From assembly GCA_022495995.1 (NCBI GenBank), contig JAFEMH010000532.1, positions 266,001-330,000 of the forward strand: a stretch of 64,000 bases of DNA. Reading direction: 5' to 3'. The position numbers were made by a program, and so were the translations under genes. Below are positions 1 to 11,579 of the stretch, in pieces; within the stretch, counting starts at the first letter, position 1, and the number at the start of each line of letters is the position of its first letter. Under the pieces are notes generated by a model, which searched no databases, was not told the origin of the DNA, and worked only from the letters and a program-made list of their open reading frames with translations. This DNA comes from Adenophora triphylla var. japonica (taxonomy: Eukaryota; Streptophyta; Magnoliopsida; Asterales; Campanulaceae).

Positions 1-149
1 TAAATTTTCCTTCGGATAATTATTTTTAATTTTAATTATTAGTAAACGTGTAATCAAATTTATCAAAAGTATCAATATTTGTGGGACAGATGATATATAA
101 TATTTATAAATATTTGATTTTATTTTTGAGGAACATTCATTTTAATCCT

Positions 150-1056
150 GTAAATGCTTATTCAATGCAGTTGTTTACACATTGGAGTTTCAAAAGCGAG
201 GTCTTCCACATGCTCATAATCTTCTATTTCTCAAACGTGCGAACCAAGCGCGAATTTCTGAGGACATCGACAAGTGGATATGTGCAGAGATTCCCGACAA
301 AGAAAATGACTCGTAATTATACGAAGCTTTGAAAGAATATATGGTGCATGGTCCCTGCGGTGCTGCTAACCCAAAATCCCCGTGCATGGATAAAAAAAGA
401 TGCATAAAGAATTTCTCCAAAAGCTTTAATGAAGGAACATCCATTGACAAGAACGGATATCATGTCTATAAGAGGAGATACACTGGTGCCAATGCAGAAA
501 AAGGTGGAGTTTTGCTTGATAATTGGTACATTGTACCTTATAATGCATATCTATTGTTGAAGTATCAAGCTCACATCAACGTGGAATACTGTAATCAAAA
601 CAAGTCAATCAAGTATTTATTCAAGTATATCAGCAAGGGTAGTGACATAATATGGGTAAGGTTTTGCGTGGATGATGACGTGAAAGGTATGTCGATTATA
701 GATATGTTTCTGCATGTGAAGCTATGTGGAGAATATTTGGATTGATATCCATTACAGGACACCACCTGTAGAGAGATTATCTTTCCATTTAGAAGGAGAC
801 CAAAGCATTCCATTCAAGGATGGTGATTATCTTCCGGATGTTGTGGATAAGCCTATTGTTAGTCAATCACAATTTTTACAATGGATGAAGTATAATCATG
901 AGAATCCGGAGGCTCGACTGTACAAGTGTAATGAATTCCCGCAGCACTTTGTGTGGGATAAGCCAAAGCGAGAATGGTGTCTTAGAAATAAAGGCACATC
1001 AATAGGACAAATTTATCATGTCCCCATGAATTCAGGTGATATCTACTATCTGACGT
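150..1056 (+). pseudogene. Helitron Rep (HUH endonuclease) N-terminal region, decayed
   Basis: Translation resembles the replication-initiator half of plant Helitron Rep/helicase proteins, which nick and join DNA during rolling-circle transposition. The frame with QKRGLPHAH holds the HUH metal-binding motif (His-Ala-His, 209-217). It continues through an in-frame TAA (314-316) into MVHGPCGAANPKSPC and LLKYQAHINVEYCNQ. Two frame changes around 700-740 then lead into IHYRTPPVERLSFHL and PQHFVWDKPKREWC, and similarity stops near 1056. The catalytic tyrosines and the whole PIF1-type helicase half are absent, so it cannot encode an active transposase. The left part lies outside the window. It may belong to the same old Helitron whose 3' end is seen at 3181 (inference). 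Confidence 0.85.
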
Positions 1057-1366
1057 CGATGCGATCTACTATTGTTATATTATTGTTTTTTCTCAACTCT
1101 CTTTTATTTTATAGACATTCATAACAATGTGTATAATCATGCATTCGGATTCTAAAAAAAATCAACTTAAAATTTTTGGAAGAAAAAAAAAGTTTCTTGA
1201 AAAAGAGACTCCATTTTTTAACAAGAGAAGAATTTGGAGGCCTAAAACCCCAGTCATATAAGTGGTGTATCAAAATACATGAAATCCTGAATCAATCCCA
1301 CATCAGTTAACCCCTCACAAATGTTAAGTGTTTGAAAAAAATGTCTTAAATAACTCAACTCTATTA
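1057..1366. other. non-coding, AT-rich
   Basis: No reading frame with recognisable similarity. Poly-A and poly-T runs only. Probably degenerate Helitron interior. Confidence 0.5.
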
Positions 1367-1441
1367 CTCCATCCGTTCCAAAATAAATGCTTATTGTGTT
1401 CTTTTCTTTATAATTAAAAGTGTCACCTGGAACGGAGGGAG
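1367..1441. mobile_element. very short Stowaway MITE
   Basis: Terminal inverted repeats CTCCATCCGTTCC and GGAACGGAGGGAG are flanked by the TA target duplication. At 75 bp it is far below the usual Stowaway length, so it is an internally deleted copy. Confidence 0.75.
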
Positions 1442-1604
1442 TATGCTACCTTGTTTTCTTTACAAATTCTGCATTAAACTTTTGGGATTTTGGGTCAATT
1501 GAAGTTTGTATAATGAGTAAAGATGAAGAAAATAATGATACTTTTGTCATTTGCATAGAACTACATGATATTACTAGAAAATTCAAACTCCAATCGCTGT
1601 GTTG

Positions 1605-2345
1605 ATGTGTTGTGCAATCAGCAAAGCCCGCCTTGACCAAAACTGCAATAACTCCGTGCCTAAACACTATTTTTGCGAACCGATATTTTTGTTAGAAAAT
1701 AAACTCACATATCTTTCCAACCATGTACTCCACCTCTTCTAGATCCTTTCGAGTCGATACAGTTTATTCAGCCAAGTTGACTCAAATTCCAGCACTGCAT
1801 ATTTTGAAGTGTTGTGCAGTCAGCAAAGCGCGCCTTGACCAAAACTGCAATAACTCCATGCCCAAACACTATTTTTACAACCAGTTTTTTTGTTAGAAAT
1901 AGACTCACAAATCTTTCCAACCATGTACTCCACCCCTTCTAGATACTTTCGAGTCGATACAGTTTATTCAGCAAAGTTCACTCAAATTCCAGCACTGCAT
2001 ATTTTGAAATGTTATGCAGTCAGCAAATCTTTCCAACCATGTACCCCACCCCTTCTAGATACTTTCGAGTCGATACAGTTTATTCAGCAAAGTTCACTCA
2101 AATTCCAGCACTGCATATTTTGAAATGTTATGCAGTCAGCAAAGCACCCCTTGACCAAAACTGCAATAACTCCGTGCCTTAACACAATTTTTGTGAACCG
2201 ATTATTTTGTTAGAAAATAGACTCACAGATCTTTCCAACCATTTACTCCAACCCTTATATATCCTTTCGAGTCGATATAGTTTATTCAGCCAAATTGACT
2301 CAAATTCTAGCAATGCATATTCTGGAATCAGCTTCTGTGATCAAA
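1605..2345. repeat. tandem repeat, about 200-bp unit
   Basis: Three full or nearly full units and one shortened unit can be aligned. Units begin with variants of GTGTTGTGCAGTCAGCAAAG near 1606, 1809, 2007 and 2124. The third unit is only about 115 bp because it jumps from CAGTCAGCAAA directly to TCTTTCCAACC. Each unit contains CTTTCGAGTCGATACAGTTT. No coding function is seen. Confidence 0.85.
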
Positions 2346-2408
2346 TTTTCTTGATCTTTTTGCAACATAATATATTGGGCATAAGATGTAAATTTACCAT
2401 GCCATACT

Positions 2409-3181
2409 CAATCTCATTTTAGGCCGGATGTGATATTTTCATGCAATAAGTAACATATATTTCAACTTTGGAACGAGTACATTTATTCACCAAGTCAAAC
2501 TTTTTTGAAAGTGCTGAAAAGTTTGGGGAGATATCTTATAAGGTGAGCTTGCTATTGTTATTAAGGATTATTTGCAATTTGTTTTCATGTCTTTACTTAG
2601 CTTTGTTATTGCAGGCACTCAGAATAATTGATATACTTGGTCAAGATTTTATTTTCGATAGCGTATCATTTTAGAGCATGATTTCTCTATAATAGTATTG
2701 AAAGTTTGGAAAACTGCAACTCAAAGGATAGTTAGCGGGTTTGAGGTTACATGAAAGGGGGTGAGGTAAGGGGGGTGATGGGAAAGAGGAAAGTGGGTGG
2801 GGTTGGGATTATGTAAATTTGTTAACTTTAGTTAATTGATATCATATTTTCTTATTATTTTCTTTTTGGTTATAATAATAAAATTGTATTTTTTCAATCT
2901 TATTTTGGCTATATTGTAGAATGTAATTTTACTTTCTATTTTTCTTTTTGTAACAAATACCAAAGAGACATATTTATTTTTGAAATGTTCAATTAAAAAT
3001 CAGGAACTATTATGTATGTAATGGATCATTAATATTGTCGTTCTTGCAATCAAATGAAAATTTTAAGAGTTTACAATTTGAAGATAGATACTAGACTTAT
3101 GCATTTTGAGAGTTTGATCTCAAACATACTATATTTATGTCGTACTGTCACCGTGCCTTGGCACGGGTAGGAAAGTACTAG
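2409..3181 (+). mobile_element. Helitron 3' terminal segment, copy 1
   Basis: The right end has the Helitron signature: a perfect hairpin CCGTGCC-TT-GGCACGG (about 3151-3166), then an unpaired spacer, then CTAG (3178-3181) followed by T. The left 770 bp are repeated almost identically at 5884-6658. Inside both copies an exon-like stretch (2468-2542) is followed by GTGAGCTTGC and, about 70 bp later, TTGCAGGCACTCAG, which looks like an intron. The spliced product would end ...GQDFIFDSVSF; its function is not recognised. The 5' end of the Helitron is not visible. Confidence 0.75.
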
Positions 3182-3471
3182 TTTAGTATACATCTATCTA
3201 TATTACAATAGAGCTCATGAATAACCGCCACACAATGAGTGGCTGAGATTCAACTTAGGAAAAGACAAAGAGGGGTTGGGATTTAATCTAAAAAAAAGAT
3301 AATACACACTGGATAAAACCACTGAAGGTATGGCTCAGATCGATCTATAACTGCTACGATCCTAGGGCTATTATTAATCAGTTTTAACTTTTTTTATTTT
3401 CAATCGTTGGATTTCTTTTCAATTTGTTTGATCCTACAGCTGTAGATTGTCGGTTTCTATTTCAATACATA

Positions 3472-3700
3472 CTACCTCCATCACGAGACTTTTAATCAAA
3501 TTGCAATAATTTTAACTATTAATTTAAATAGAAAATAATAATTCTTATGAAAATCTAAAAATCATTATTTAAAATATTATTAATTGTGTTATAATAAAAA
3601 AGTTAAATTTTTATTAGAATCACTATTTTTTATTTAAATTATTGATTAAAGTTACATCAATTTGTGTAAAAAATTTCATTGACTTGGGACGGGACGGGAG
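3472..3700. mobile_element. Stowaway MITE (first tandem copy)
   Basis: Left end CTACCTCCATCACGAGAC and right end GGGACGGGACGGGAG form degenerate Stowaway inverted repeats. The right TA has mutated to AA. It is duplicated with its flanks at 4020-4246. Confidence 0.7.
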
Positions 3701-4019
3701 AATAATAATGTAGTAATAGTATACATAACTATTATTTGAAAATTGGCGTGTACCAATATTTTCAATTCAAATGTAAATGGAAAGAAAACAAGCAAGTGGT
3801 CCGGTTGTGTGTACCGACTATCTGACTTTCTCTCAATTTACAATTTAGCTGACATGAATTTTTGTTACTTTTGTAATATACTTTTTAAAAATAAAAGTGT
3901 GTAGATCATAGGGCTATTATTAATCAGTTTTAACTTTTTTTTTATTTTCAATCGTTGGATTTCTTTTTAATTTGTTTGATCCTACGGCTGTAGATTGTCG
4001 GTTTCTAATTCAATACATA

Positions 4020-4246
4020 CTCCCTCCATCACGAGACTTTTAATCAAATTGCAATATTTTAACTATTAATTTAAGTAGAAAATAATAATTCTTATAAACA
4101 TCTAAAAATCATTATTGAAAATATTATTAATTGGGTTATGATAAAAAGTTAAATTTTTATTAGAATCACTATTTTTTATTTAAATTATTGATTAAAGTTA
4201 CATCAATTTGACTAAAAAATTTCATTCACGTGGGACGGGGCGGGAG
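4020..4246. mobile_element. Stowaway MITE (second tandem copy)
   Basis: CTCCCTCCATCACG ... GGGACGGGGCGGGAG with flanking TA on both sides. It shares its flanks with the copy at 3472-3700. Confidence 0.75.
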
Positions 4247-4447
4247 TATAATAATGTAGTAAGAGTATACATAACTATTATTTGGAAATTGACGTGTACC
4301 AAGATTTTCAATTCAAATGTAAATGGAAAGAAAACAAGCAAGTGGTCCGATTGTGTGTACCGACTGTCTGACTTTCTCTCAATTTACAATTTAACTGACA
4401 TGAATTTTTGTTACTTTTGTAATATACTTTTTAAAAATAAAAGTGTG

Positions 4448-5883
4448 TGAATTCGATCACTCCCTTTATTTTGGAAAGAAAACAAGCAAGTGGTCCGGTT
4501 GTGTATATCGACTGTCTGATTTATCTTAATTTACAATTTAACTGACATGGATTTTTTTTACTTTTGTAATATACTTTTTAAAAACAAAAGTGTGTAGATC
4601 CGACAGCTCTCTTTATTTCGCAGAATCAACTCAATCAAATTTTGACATATTTTTATAAAAAAATATGAATAATTTTATAGAAAAATATAGATATTTCCAT
4701 GAAATTCTAAAAATTGTTATTGATAGTATTTCTAATGGTGAAACAATAACAATTTTTATAATTGAATAAAAATATCTAAATTTTCATAAAATTATGGTCA
4801 AAATTTGATTGAGTTGACCATTAAAGTCAAAGTGATCTAAATTTTTCGAGACGGAGGAAGTATTTATTTTTATAATTTAGTTGACCATTAAAGTCAAAGT
4901 GATCTAAATTTTTCGAGATGGAGAGAGTATTTGTTTTTATAATCTGTTGCAAATTAAAAAAATATGATGTTATATTTCCAAGTCATATATCATGGACATC
5001 TTTTTTTAGGGACAAATTGATCATTTTACATGACATTTTACCTGGAGTTAGTTACATGACTAACTTCCGTTAGCCAAAATGCATATTTTGACCTTAATTT
5101 AACGCAATACTCCCTCTACTTCTATTTCGAATAATCTTACCAACTTTGTCATCTAGAGCGTCTTATTGATAAGTCTCATTTTCTATGAACGAAAGTATAT
5201 AATATTTATTTATTAATGGGACCCACTTTTAATACTTATAATGACTACTGCCTTACTATTTTATATCTCATTTTCTCTCTCCTACCCACCCACAATGCCT
5301 CAGTATATCTTCGAATGAAAAAATCCTCATGGGAGGATGTAAGTTTTTGTGTCGTTGTTGTAAATTAAGTAGAAAGAAAAGAATAAAAGGGAAACATAAC
5401 CAAGAAGCAACAACTTTGAGAGCCAAGAACAAAGGTAAATTCCTCCAAACATATCTATAAAAAACCCTACAGATACACAAACAAACAAAATTGAGAAAAA
5501 AAAGAATAATATACGTCAATTGCAGTCATGCCTATGATTAGTTGTCCTTTTATTTTGGAGACTATATATGTTGAATAAGAATACAAGGGTGGATGGGTGG
5601 TGTTATTTTTTTAAGGTTAAAAATGAATAGAAGAGTGAGTGTATGAAGTTTGCATAAAGGAGTGTAAGGTTGGGTGGGTTACATAGTAATAGTTGGAGTG
5701 AGTGTTTTGAATGGAAGAGGGGTGGGATTGGGAAGTGGTAGATGGAACAGATTGACGAGGGTACTAATTCGGTTCTTCTTCAACTCTGAAAACTTTTGTA
5801 AGTATAATCAAATTTAGTGCACATAATGTGCATAATGTTATGATATTATCTAATAAGCATTTTCTTTTCAGACATGGGACATC
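4448..5883. other. non-coding with a duplicated MITE end
   Basis: Beyond the partial repeat to 4590, a degenerate Stowaway-like segment ends at GAGACGGAGGAAGTAT (about 4846-4862). Its last 65-70 bp are tandemly repeated, ending again at GAGATGGAGAGAGTAT (about 4914-4929). A lone left-end-like CTCCCTCTACTTC is at about 5110. No gene is recognised in the rest. Confidence 0.5.
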
Positions 5884-6658
5884 AACTCAATCTCATTTAA
5901 GGCCGGATGTGATATTTTCATACAATAAGTAACAAATATTTCAGCTTTGGAACGAGTACTTTTATTCACCAAGTCAAACTTTCTTGAAAGTGCTGAAAAG
6001 TTTGGGGAGATATCTTATAAGGTGAGCTTGCTATTGTTATTCAGGATTATTTGCAATTTGTTTCCATGTCTTTACTTAGCTTTGTTATTGCAGGCACTCA
6101 GAATAATTGATATACTTGGTCAAGATTTTATTTTCGATAGTGTATCATTTTAGAGCATGATTTCTTTATAATAGTATTGAAAGTTTGGAAAACTGCAACT
6201 CAAAGGATAGTCAGCGGGGTTGAGGTTACATGAAAGAGGGTGAGGTAAGGGGGTGATGGGAAAGAGGAAAGTGGGTGGGGTTGGGATTATGTAAATTGGT
6301 TAACTTTAGTTAATTGAAATCATACTTTCTTATAATTTTCTTTTTGGTTATAATAATAAAATTGAATTTTGTCAATCTTATTTTGGCTATATTGTTGAAT
6401 GTGATTTTACTTTCTATTTTTCTTTTTGTAACAAATACCAAAGAGACATATTTATTTTTGAAATGTTCAATTAAAAATCAGGAACTATTATGTATGTAAT
6501 GGATCATTAATATTGTCGTTCTTGCAATCAAATGAAAATTTTAAGAGTTTACAATTTGAAGATAGATACTAGACTTATGCATTTTGAGAGTTTGATCTCA
6601 AACACACTATATTTATGTCGTACTATCACCGTGCCTTGGCACGGGTAGGGAAGTATAG
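5884..6658 (+). mobile_element. Helitron 3' terminal segment, copy 2
   Basis: Near-identical direct repeat of 2409-3181, including the GTGAGC...TTGCAG intron-like section and the terminal hairpin (about 6628-6643). The final CTAG has become ATAG (6655-6658), so this end is mutated. The sequence left of 5884 differs from that left of 2409, so only the 3' part is shared. Confidence 0.7.
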
Positions 6659-7041
6659 TGTATATATAAAAAAAAAATAGTGTCTTTTGGTATGCTTAAC
6701 ATTCAAAAATTAAATTTTCCCTCCAAAATATTAATAATTCTAGAATCTATTGTTAAGAGTTTTTTAATGTTGTCCTAATAAATGTTTGAAAATAAAAGAA
6801 CTAAAATATCTAGCAAAAGAATTAAACTTATATTCAATTCAATAAAATCCTTTTTATCAATTCTTTATACTTATCGTCCAACTTTTTTTAAATTTTTAAC
6901 ATAAATATGGATTTTTTTCACACACAAAAAAAACATCAACATGGATACTTTTGGCATTATTTATTTAATTTTAAAAAATATACTCCTTCTGTCTCATTAC
7001 AAACTACACACTTTTCTCACAGGGCATCCCACTACAAACTA
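6659..7041. other. non-coding, AT-rich
   Basis: No gene. A lone degenerate Stowaway left end (ACTCCTTCTGTCTCATTAC) lies at about 6981, directly before the complete MITE. Confidence 0.5.
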
Positions 7042-7324
7042 CTCCCTCCGTCTAATCAGATTTATGATTTTCTCTTCCGACACATGAATTAAGAAATATT
7101 AATATAATAATAGTAGACAATGAGTGGAGGAGATATTGTGAGTATAAAAAGTAAAATATCAGAGAGAATGAGTGAGGGGCATAGTAAGGAGATTGTTGTT
7201 ATAAGTATGACAAGTGAGTATAATTGAATATAAAAATAATATAAACTTGTCATTTTGGGATGTTATAAGTCAAGTGGGACGCCCAAAATGGAAATTGGTC
7301 CTAAGTCAGGTGGGACGGAGGGAG
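7042..7324. mobile_element. Stowaway MITE
   Basis: CTCCCTCCGTCTAATC at the left and GTGGGACGGAGGGAG at the right, with TA on both sides; 283 bp, no coding capacity. Confidence 0.85.
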
Positions 7325-9001
7325 TATATACTTTCTAAAATGGAAATATTTTATTATTTTTATATTAATGGGACTTGCATATCATACTCAGAACAACAAC
7401 TCATTTTCTTTCTCCAACCTCATTTTTCATACTCACAACACTTAATACACTAACATTTTTCCTTAATTAGTAAGCGTTTATTTTATAATAGGAATGGAGG
7501 GAGGATAATCTAACTGAATTTTTCTGTTGATCCCCCACATTATATAGACGAAATTTAATTATTCTATGTTTATTATATTTTTTATTATTTTATTTACTAT
7601 TTTACATGTTATATTGATCCCCCACATTATATAGATGAAAATATTAATATATAAAAGACTTTGCTAACTTTTTGGTGTCATGCACTTTTCGACGAATGAG
7701 CCATTATTTCGTGTTGACTTAAGATTTATTTTTTTGGGGAGTTTATTTCACTAAAAAATTAGATAAATTGTTACATTAGTTTTGACTGTAGTTGTTAATT
7801 TTGATTTTTTTATTTAATTATATCAAAATTATACTAATTATAAAAAGAACCAAAAGTCGATACAATTGTTGTTGTCATAATAAGGCTACTAAATACGTTG
7901 ACTAAGTAGATGATTTTGCTTTGATCATTACTACTTTGTCTTTTAATAAACTCCCATGTAAGAAATTTTTGTTTTAAAATTGTCTTTTTTATAAAAAGCT
8001 TTGTTCTAAAAGTTTTTACTAAATTTCTTTCACTATTTTTTTTATTATTGTAAATTAAATGTTTAAAAGTGAATAATAAAAATATTTATCTTCTTTTCCA
8101 AAGTGAATACTTCAAATTCAAATGAATTGTCCTTTTAGAATAAAAAATAAATGAATATCAAACTTTAAATTTAGGGATATTTTAAAAATATTTATTTTAG
8201 CAAAGATGCATAAATACGCTTTCTATTCCAAATTTTCAATTTTATAATTACTTATGAATAGTAAAATAACAAAGTAGTGAAATAAATAATTTAAGGAAAA
8301 ATATTTTAAAATAACAATTTCTATTTGAATAATCACTGAATTTTCTCACATGACGAAATATGTGTATACAAAAAGCTTACAAAATTAATTTATAATATTC
8401 ATTGTGTTTGTTTAATAATTATAACATGTGTATACTTTCATTAGTTTTAACTTTTTATTAGTATAAATTATTTTCAGTATAAATTATTTTGGACTCATAA
8501 ATAATATATTATAATTATATAACATCATTTAAACAAAATATGTTAATATAACAAAATTTTGCTTATACCATGCAACGCATGGGTGTAATAATAGTTGCAT
8601 GTAATGAGATAAAATTTTACTGTATTAAAGTTATTTTTTATTTATAAATGTCAAAAAAAGTGTGAAGTTTATTATGGACAAATAAATATTCCCTAATGTC
8701 AAAGATAAAAATAAAAATAAAAATAAAAATAAAATGACAGTCGATAGTTTCTTAAAAGGTTAATTCAATTGTCCACCCCTCTGATATTTGAATAAGTAAT
8801 AGTGCATCTTTTGAAATTTGTTTTATCTTATTGGACCATTTTTATCAACTTTATTCTGACGATTTTTTTTTTTATTTCTTAACCATCAAATGCCTAATTA
8901 ATATTTAAATTTTACATCATAAAAATTTAAAGTTAAATTAGTAATTTTATGTCAAAATCTCACAAAAAACGCATTTTTCCTCGAGCTTAGAAAAAAAAAA
9001 C
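7325..9001. other. AT-rich non-coding DNA
   Basis: No recognisable gene. It holds a degenerate MITE-like right end (GGAATGGAGGGAGGAT, about 7491-7506) and a short (AAAAT)n run at about 8708-8735. A possible decayed Helitron terminus is listed separately. Confidence 0.5.
8568..8594 (+). mobile_element. possible decayed Helitron 3' terminus
   Basis: Hairpin CCATGC-AAC-GCATGG is followed by GTGTAATAATAG and T. This resembles plant Helitron ends, but the last four bases are ATAG instead of CTRR and no 5' end was found. Confidence 0.35.
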
Positions 9002-9210
9002 GTGTTTTTAGAAGACGTTGACTCTTCCCCTCGCTTGCGGCGCCCAGAAAACCGAAATCCAAAATTCAGAAAATCGAAATCCAAAATTCATACATATAAT
9101 CAATCACTCATCATTTCAATTGTTCACTGCTCTTCTGGCAACAAGTTTTTTCAAAAGTTTCCACTGATCATCTCTCTGGCTCGATATTAGCACAAAATTT
9201 TCCCAACGAA

Positions 9211-9375
9211 ATGAGCAAAATTGTAGAAATCAGCTGCATTTACAAGAACCCAAATGAACCAATCGAAGCAAGAATCAAAGACCTCCTCTCTCGAATGACT
9301 TTACAAGAGAAGCTCGGCCAGATGACCCAGATCGAACGCTCGCCACCCCTTCCGTCCTCAAGAATCTCCCCATAG
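9211..9375 (+). pseudogene. GH3 beta-glucosidase-like, first exon
   Basis: The frame from ATG 9211 reads [20 protein letters not shown] and then [12 protein letters not shown]. This is characteristic of the N-terminus of plant glycoside hydrolase family 3 enzymes (cell-wall and secreted beta-glucosidases or exoglucanases). A one-base loss near 9338 shifts the frame: the expected [12 protein letters not shown] is readable in the next frame, while the original frame stops at 9373. The exon ends at a plausible donor (ATAG|GT at 9376-9377). No later GH3 exon was recognised, and repeats and transposons follow immediately, so the gene is broken and apparently truncated. Confidence 0.75.
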
Positions 9376-9527
9376 GTCCCAACCTTTCTCCTAATTTCAT
9401 CCTCTTTTTGAATCGATCAACTGATTGAATTGATCAAATAAATTGAATTGAAACAGGGAATTTATATGTATGAATTATGTCTAAATAATTGTCAGGGTTA
9501 TGGTAAAAATGTACTAGTGCACATCTA

Positions 9528-9935
9528 AAAAAAGTGCCAGTTAAAAGTTCTCTTTGTCCAGAAACTCGGTGCCAGTGCATGTGTAACAAAGTGCCAGTGC
9601 CAGTGTAAAAAAGTGTCAGTGTTAGTGTAATAAAGTGCCAGTGTTAGTGTATCAAAGTGTCGGTGTTAGTGTAAAACAAGTGCTAGTGTTAATTTAACAA
9701 AGTGCCAGTGTTAGTGTAATCAAGTGCCATTGTTAGTTTATAAATAGACACTTAATATACATGCGCTGACACTTTTTTACACTGGCACTTTGTTAAACTG
9801 GCACTGGCTCTTTTTACACTGGCACTTTGTTTACACTGGCACTTTGTTACACATGCACTGGCACTTTTTTACACTGGCACTTTGTTACACATGCACTGAC
9901 ACTTTGTCACACTGGCATTTGTAAACTGGCACTGG
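9528..9935. repeat. inverted minisatellite of AGTGCCAGTG words
   Basis: From 9528 to 9732 the words AGTGCCAGTG or AGTGTTAGTGTAA recur about every 20-25 bp. From about 9762 to 9935 the complement (ACACTGGCACTTTGTTACAC) recurs, so the two halves could form a long hairpin. It lies in what would be intron 1 of the GH3 remnant. Related words appear at 11240-11310 and about 20680. Confidence 0.75.
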
Positions 9936-10304
9936 CACAAACGGGAAAAACAAAACACGTTTTTCCTAAGTGTCAGAAAAAACTAATTTTTTATAAGACC
10001 AACTCTAATTTTATTTAAACAAAATTTTAAAGGGACAATAATATGGGTAGGTCTTATGAAGAACAAGTTTTACCTTTTGATTGGGTAAAACATATTTTTA
10101 AATGCACGATGTCATTTATGTAAATAAGTGAATTTTCGCGATGACATTATGTAAATAAGTGAAACTTTATGTACACTTTCTTGTGAGTTACAAGGAGTGT
10201 CATAACATGACCTAACACTAAAAAACGCTACCATTAACACTAAGGGTATAGACAATATTAGTTTTAAGGATTGTCAGTTCATTTATATGTCAATAAAAAA
10301 CACT
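9936..10304. other. non-coding
   Basis: No gene. It ends with the 9-bp target duplication AAAAACACT (10296-10304) of the next element. Confidence 0.5.
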
Positions 10305-11182
10305 AAACTTTTCTTAAATAATTCAATTTTAAAAATCTAAATTTCAAAATAACCCACATTTGAAACTATTTGTCAAAATGATCAACTTTTTGAAACTCGT
10401 TACACAGTATATTGAGTTTATAATTTTGTCCGGTTAAACTTGCTACACGGTGTAGCGAGTTTCAATTTGCTCAATTTTATTTTAATATTTATGCTATTAA
10501 AAAAATTAAAATTTGTACTTCGTCTCACTTTAAATTACAAAATAATAATACAAAAATTAGATTTCTTTTTTAAAATTATTCCATTTTAAATTAATATCTA
10601 CCCAAATGATACTAGGAAAATTTTATGTACCAAAATGATCATTTTCTGTGAAGTCGGCATTGGCAATGCCGTTTTTGACCTGAAGTCGGCATTACCAATG
10701 CCGACTTTAGTCAGTCCAAAGTTAGTTAAATGGCAAGTCAAATGGAGGGTTAATTGAGTCAAATTGAGTCAAATGGAGGGTTAATTGATTAGCGTGTTTA
10801 AGTGAAGTCGACATTGGCATTACTGACTTCAACTGGGGTTTAAGTGAAGTCGGCATTATCAATGCCGTTTTCTGGTAAAGTGTGGTAAAGTCGGCATTAC
10901 CAATGCCGATTTCTGGCTTTACTGATTCCCACGCGTGTAGTGAGTTCAAATTTTAGTTTTTTTTTAATAGCATAAATATTAAAATAAAATTGAGCAAATT
11001 TAAACTCGCTACACGGTGTAGCGAGTTTAACCGGACAAAATTATAAACTCACCGGACAAAATTATAAACTCGCTATACCGTGTAGCGAGTTCCAAAAAAT
11101 TTGTCATTTTGAAAAATAGTTTCAAATGTGGGTTATTTTGAAATTAAAATTTTTAAAATAAAATTATTTGAGAAAAAAATCC
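10305..11182. mobile_element. non-autonomous Mutator-like element with long inverted repeats
   Basis: A 9-bp direct repeat AAAAACACT (10296-10304 and 11183-11191) brackets 878 bp. The outer 200 bp of each side are inverted copies; for example AATAACCCACATTTGAAACT on the left matches its complement at about 11115-11135. Nine-base target duplications and long inverted repeats are typical of MULEs. The core contains palindromes GCTACACGGTGTAGC and GTCGGCATTACCAATGCCGAC-like units in several copies. No transposase frame is present. Confidence 0.75.
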
Positions 11183-11191
11183 AAAAACACT

Positions 11192-11579
11192 ACCAATGGC
11201 ATTAAACTGGTATATATACAATGTTTGTTATAAAGACTCTCAGTGCATGTGGCACTAAAAAACACTACAAATGGCATTAAACTGGAACAACCAGTGTTAA
11301 TTACAATGGGTGCAAGTTTATGTGTTTTACTAGTAAAATTGTTTGTGTTATTGAGCGCATTCGAATAAACTGACGTAGTTACTTACTTCGAATAAACCAC
11401 GAAATGCACAACTTATCAAAATCAAAGGAAATTTCGATAGCTACAAAAGACATTGGCCTTTAGCTCTTGATACAAGGTTTAAAAACCCCAAAAAATGTCA
11501 TTTACGCCATCGGATCTTTCAAGTTCTTACAAATTTTATTATTTAATTCTAGAGCATGTATTTTGAAAAATGTTAGAAT
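11192..11579. other. non-coding, left flank of copia element A
   Basis: No gene recognised. The AGAAT at 11575-11579 is one copy of the 5-bp target duplication of the following LTR element. Confidence 0.5.

Larger units (their letters stand above)
3353..4447. repeat. tandem duplication of about 0.55 kb with a partial third copy
   Basis: The block starting with CTAGGGCTATTATTAATCAG near 3362 recurs near 3909. A third partial copy (ACAAGCAAGTGGTCCGGTTG) runs at about 4471-4590. Each full copy carries the same Stowaway MITE, so the duplication happened after the MITE inserted. Confidence 0.8.

Noticed and set aside
8568..8594. Treating this hairpin as a confirmed Helitron end
   Set aside because: CTRR is not present and no 5' end or empty site supports it; kept only as a low-confidence feature.
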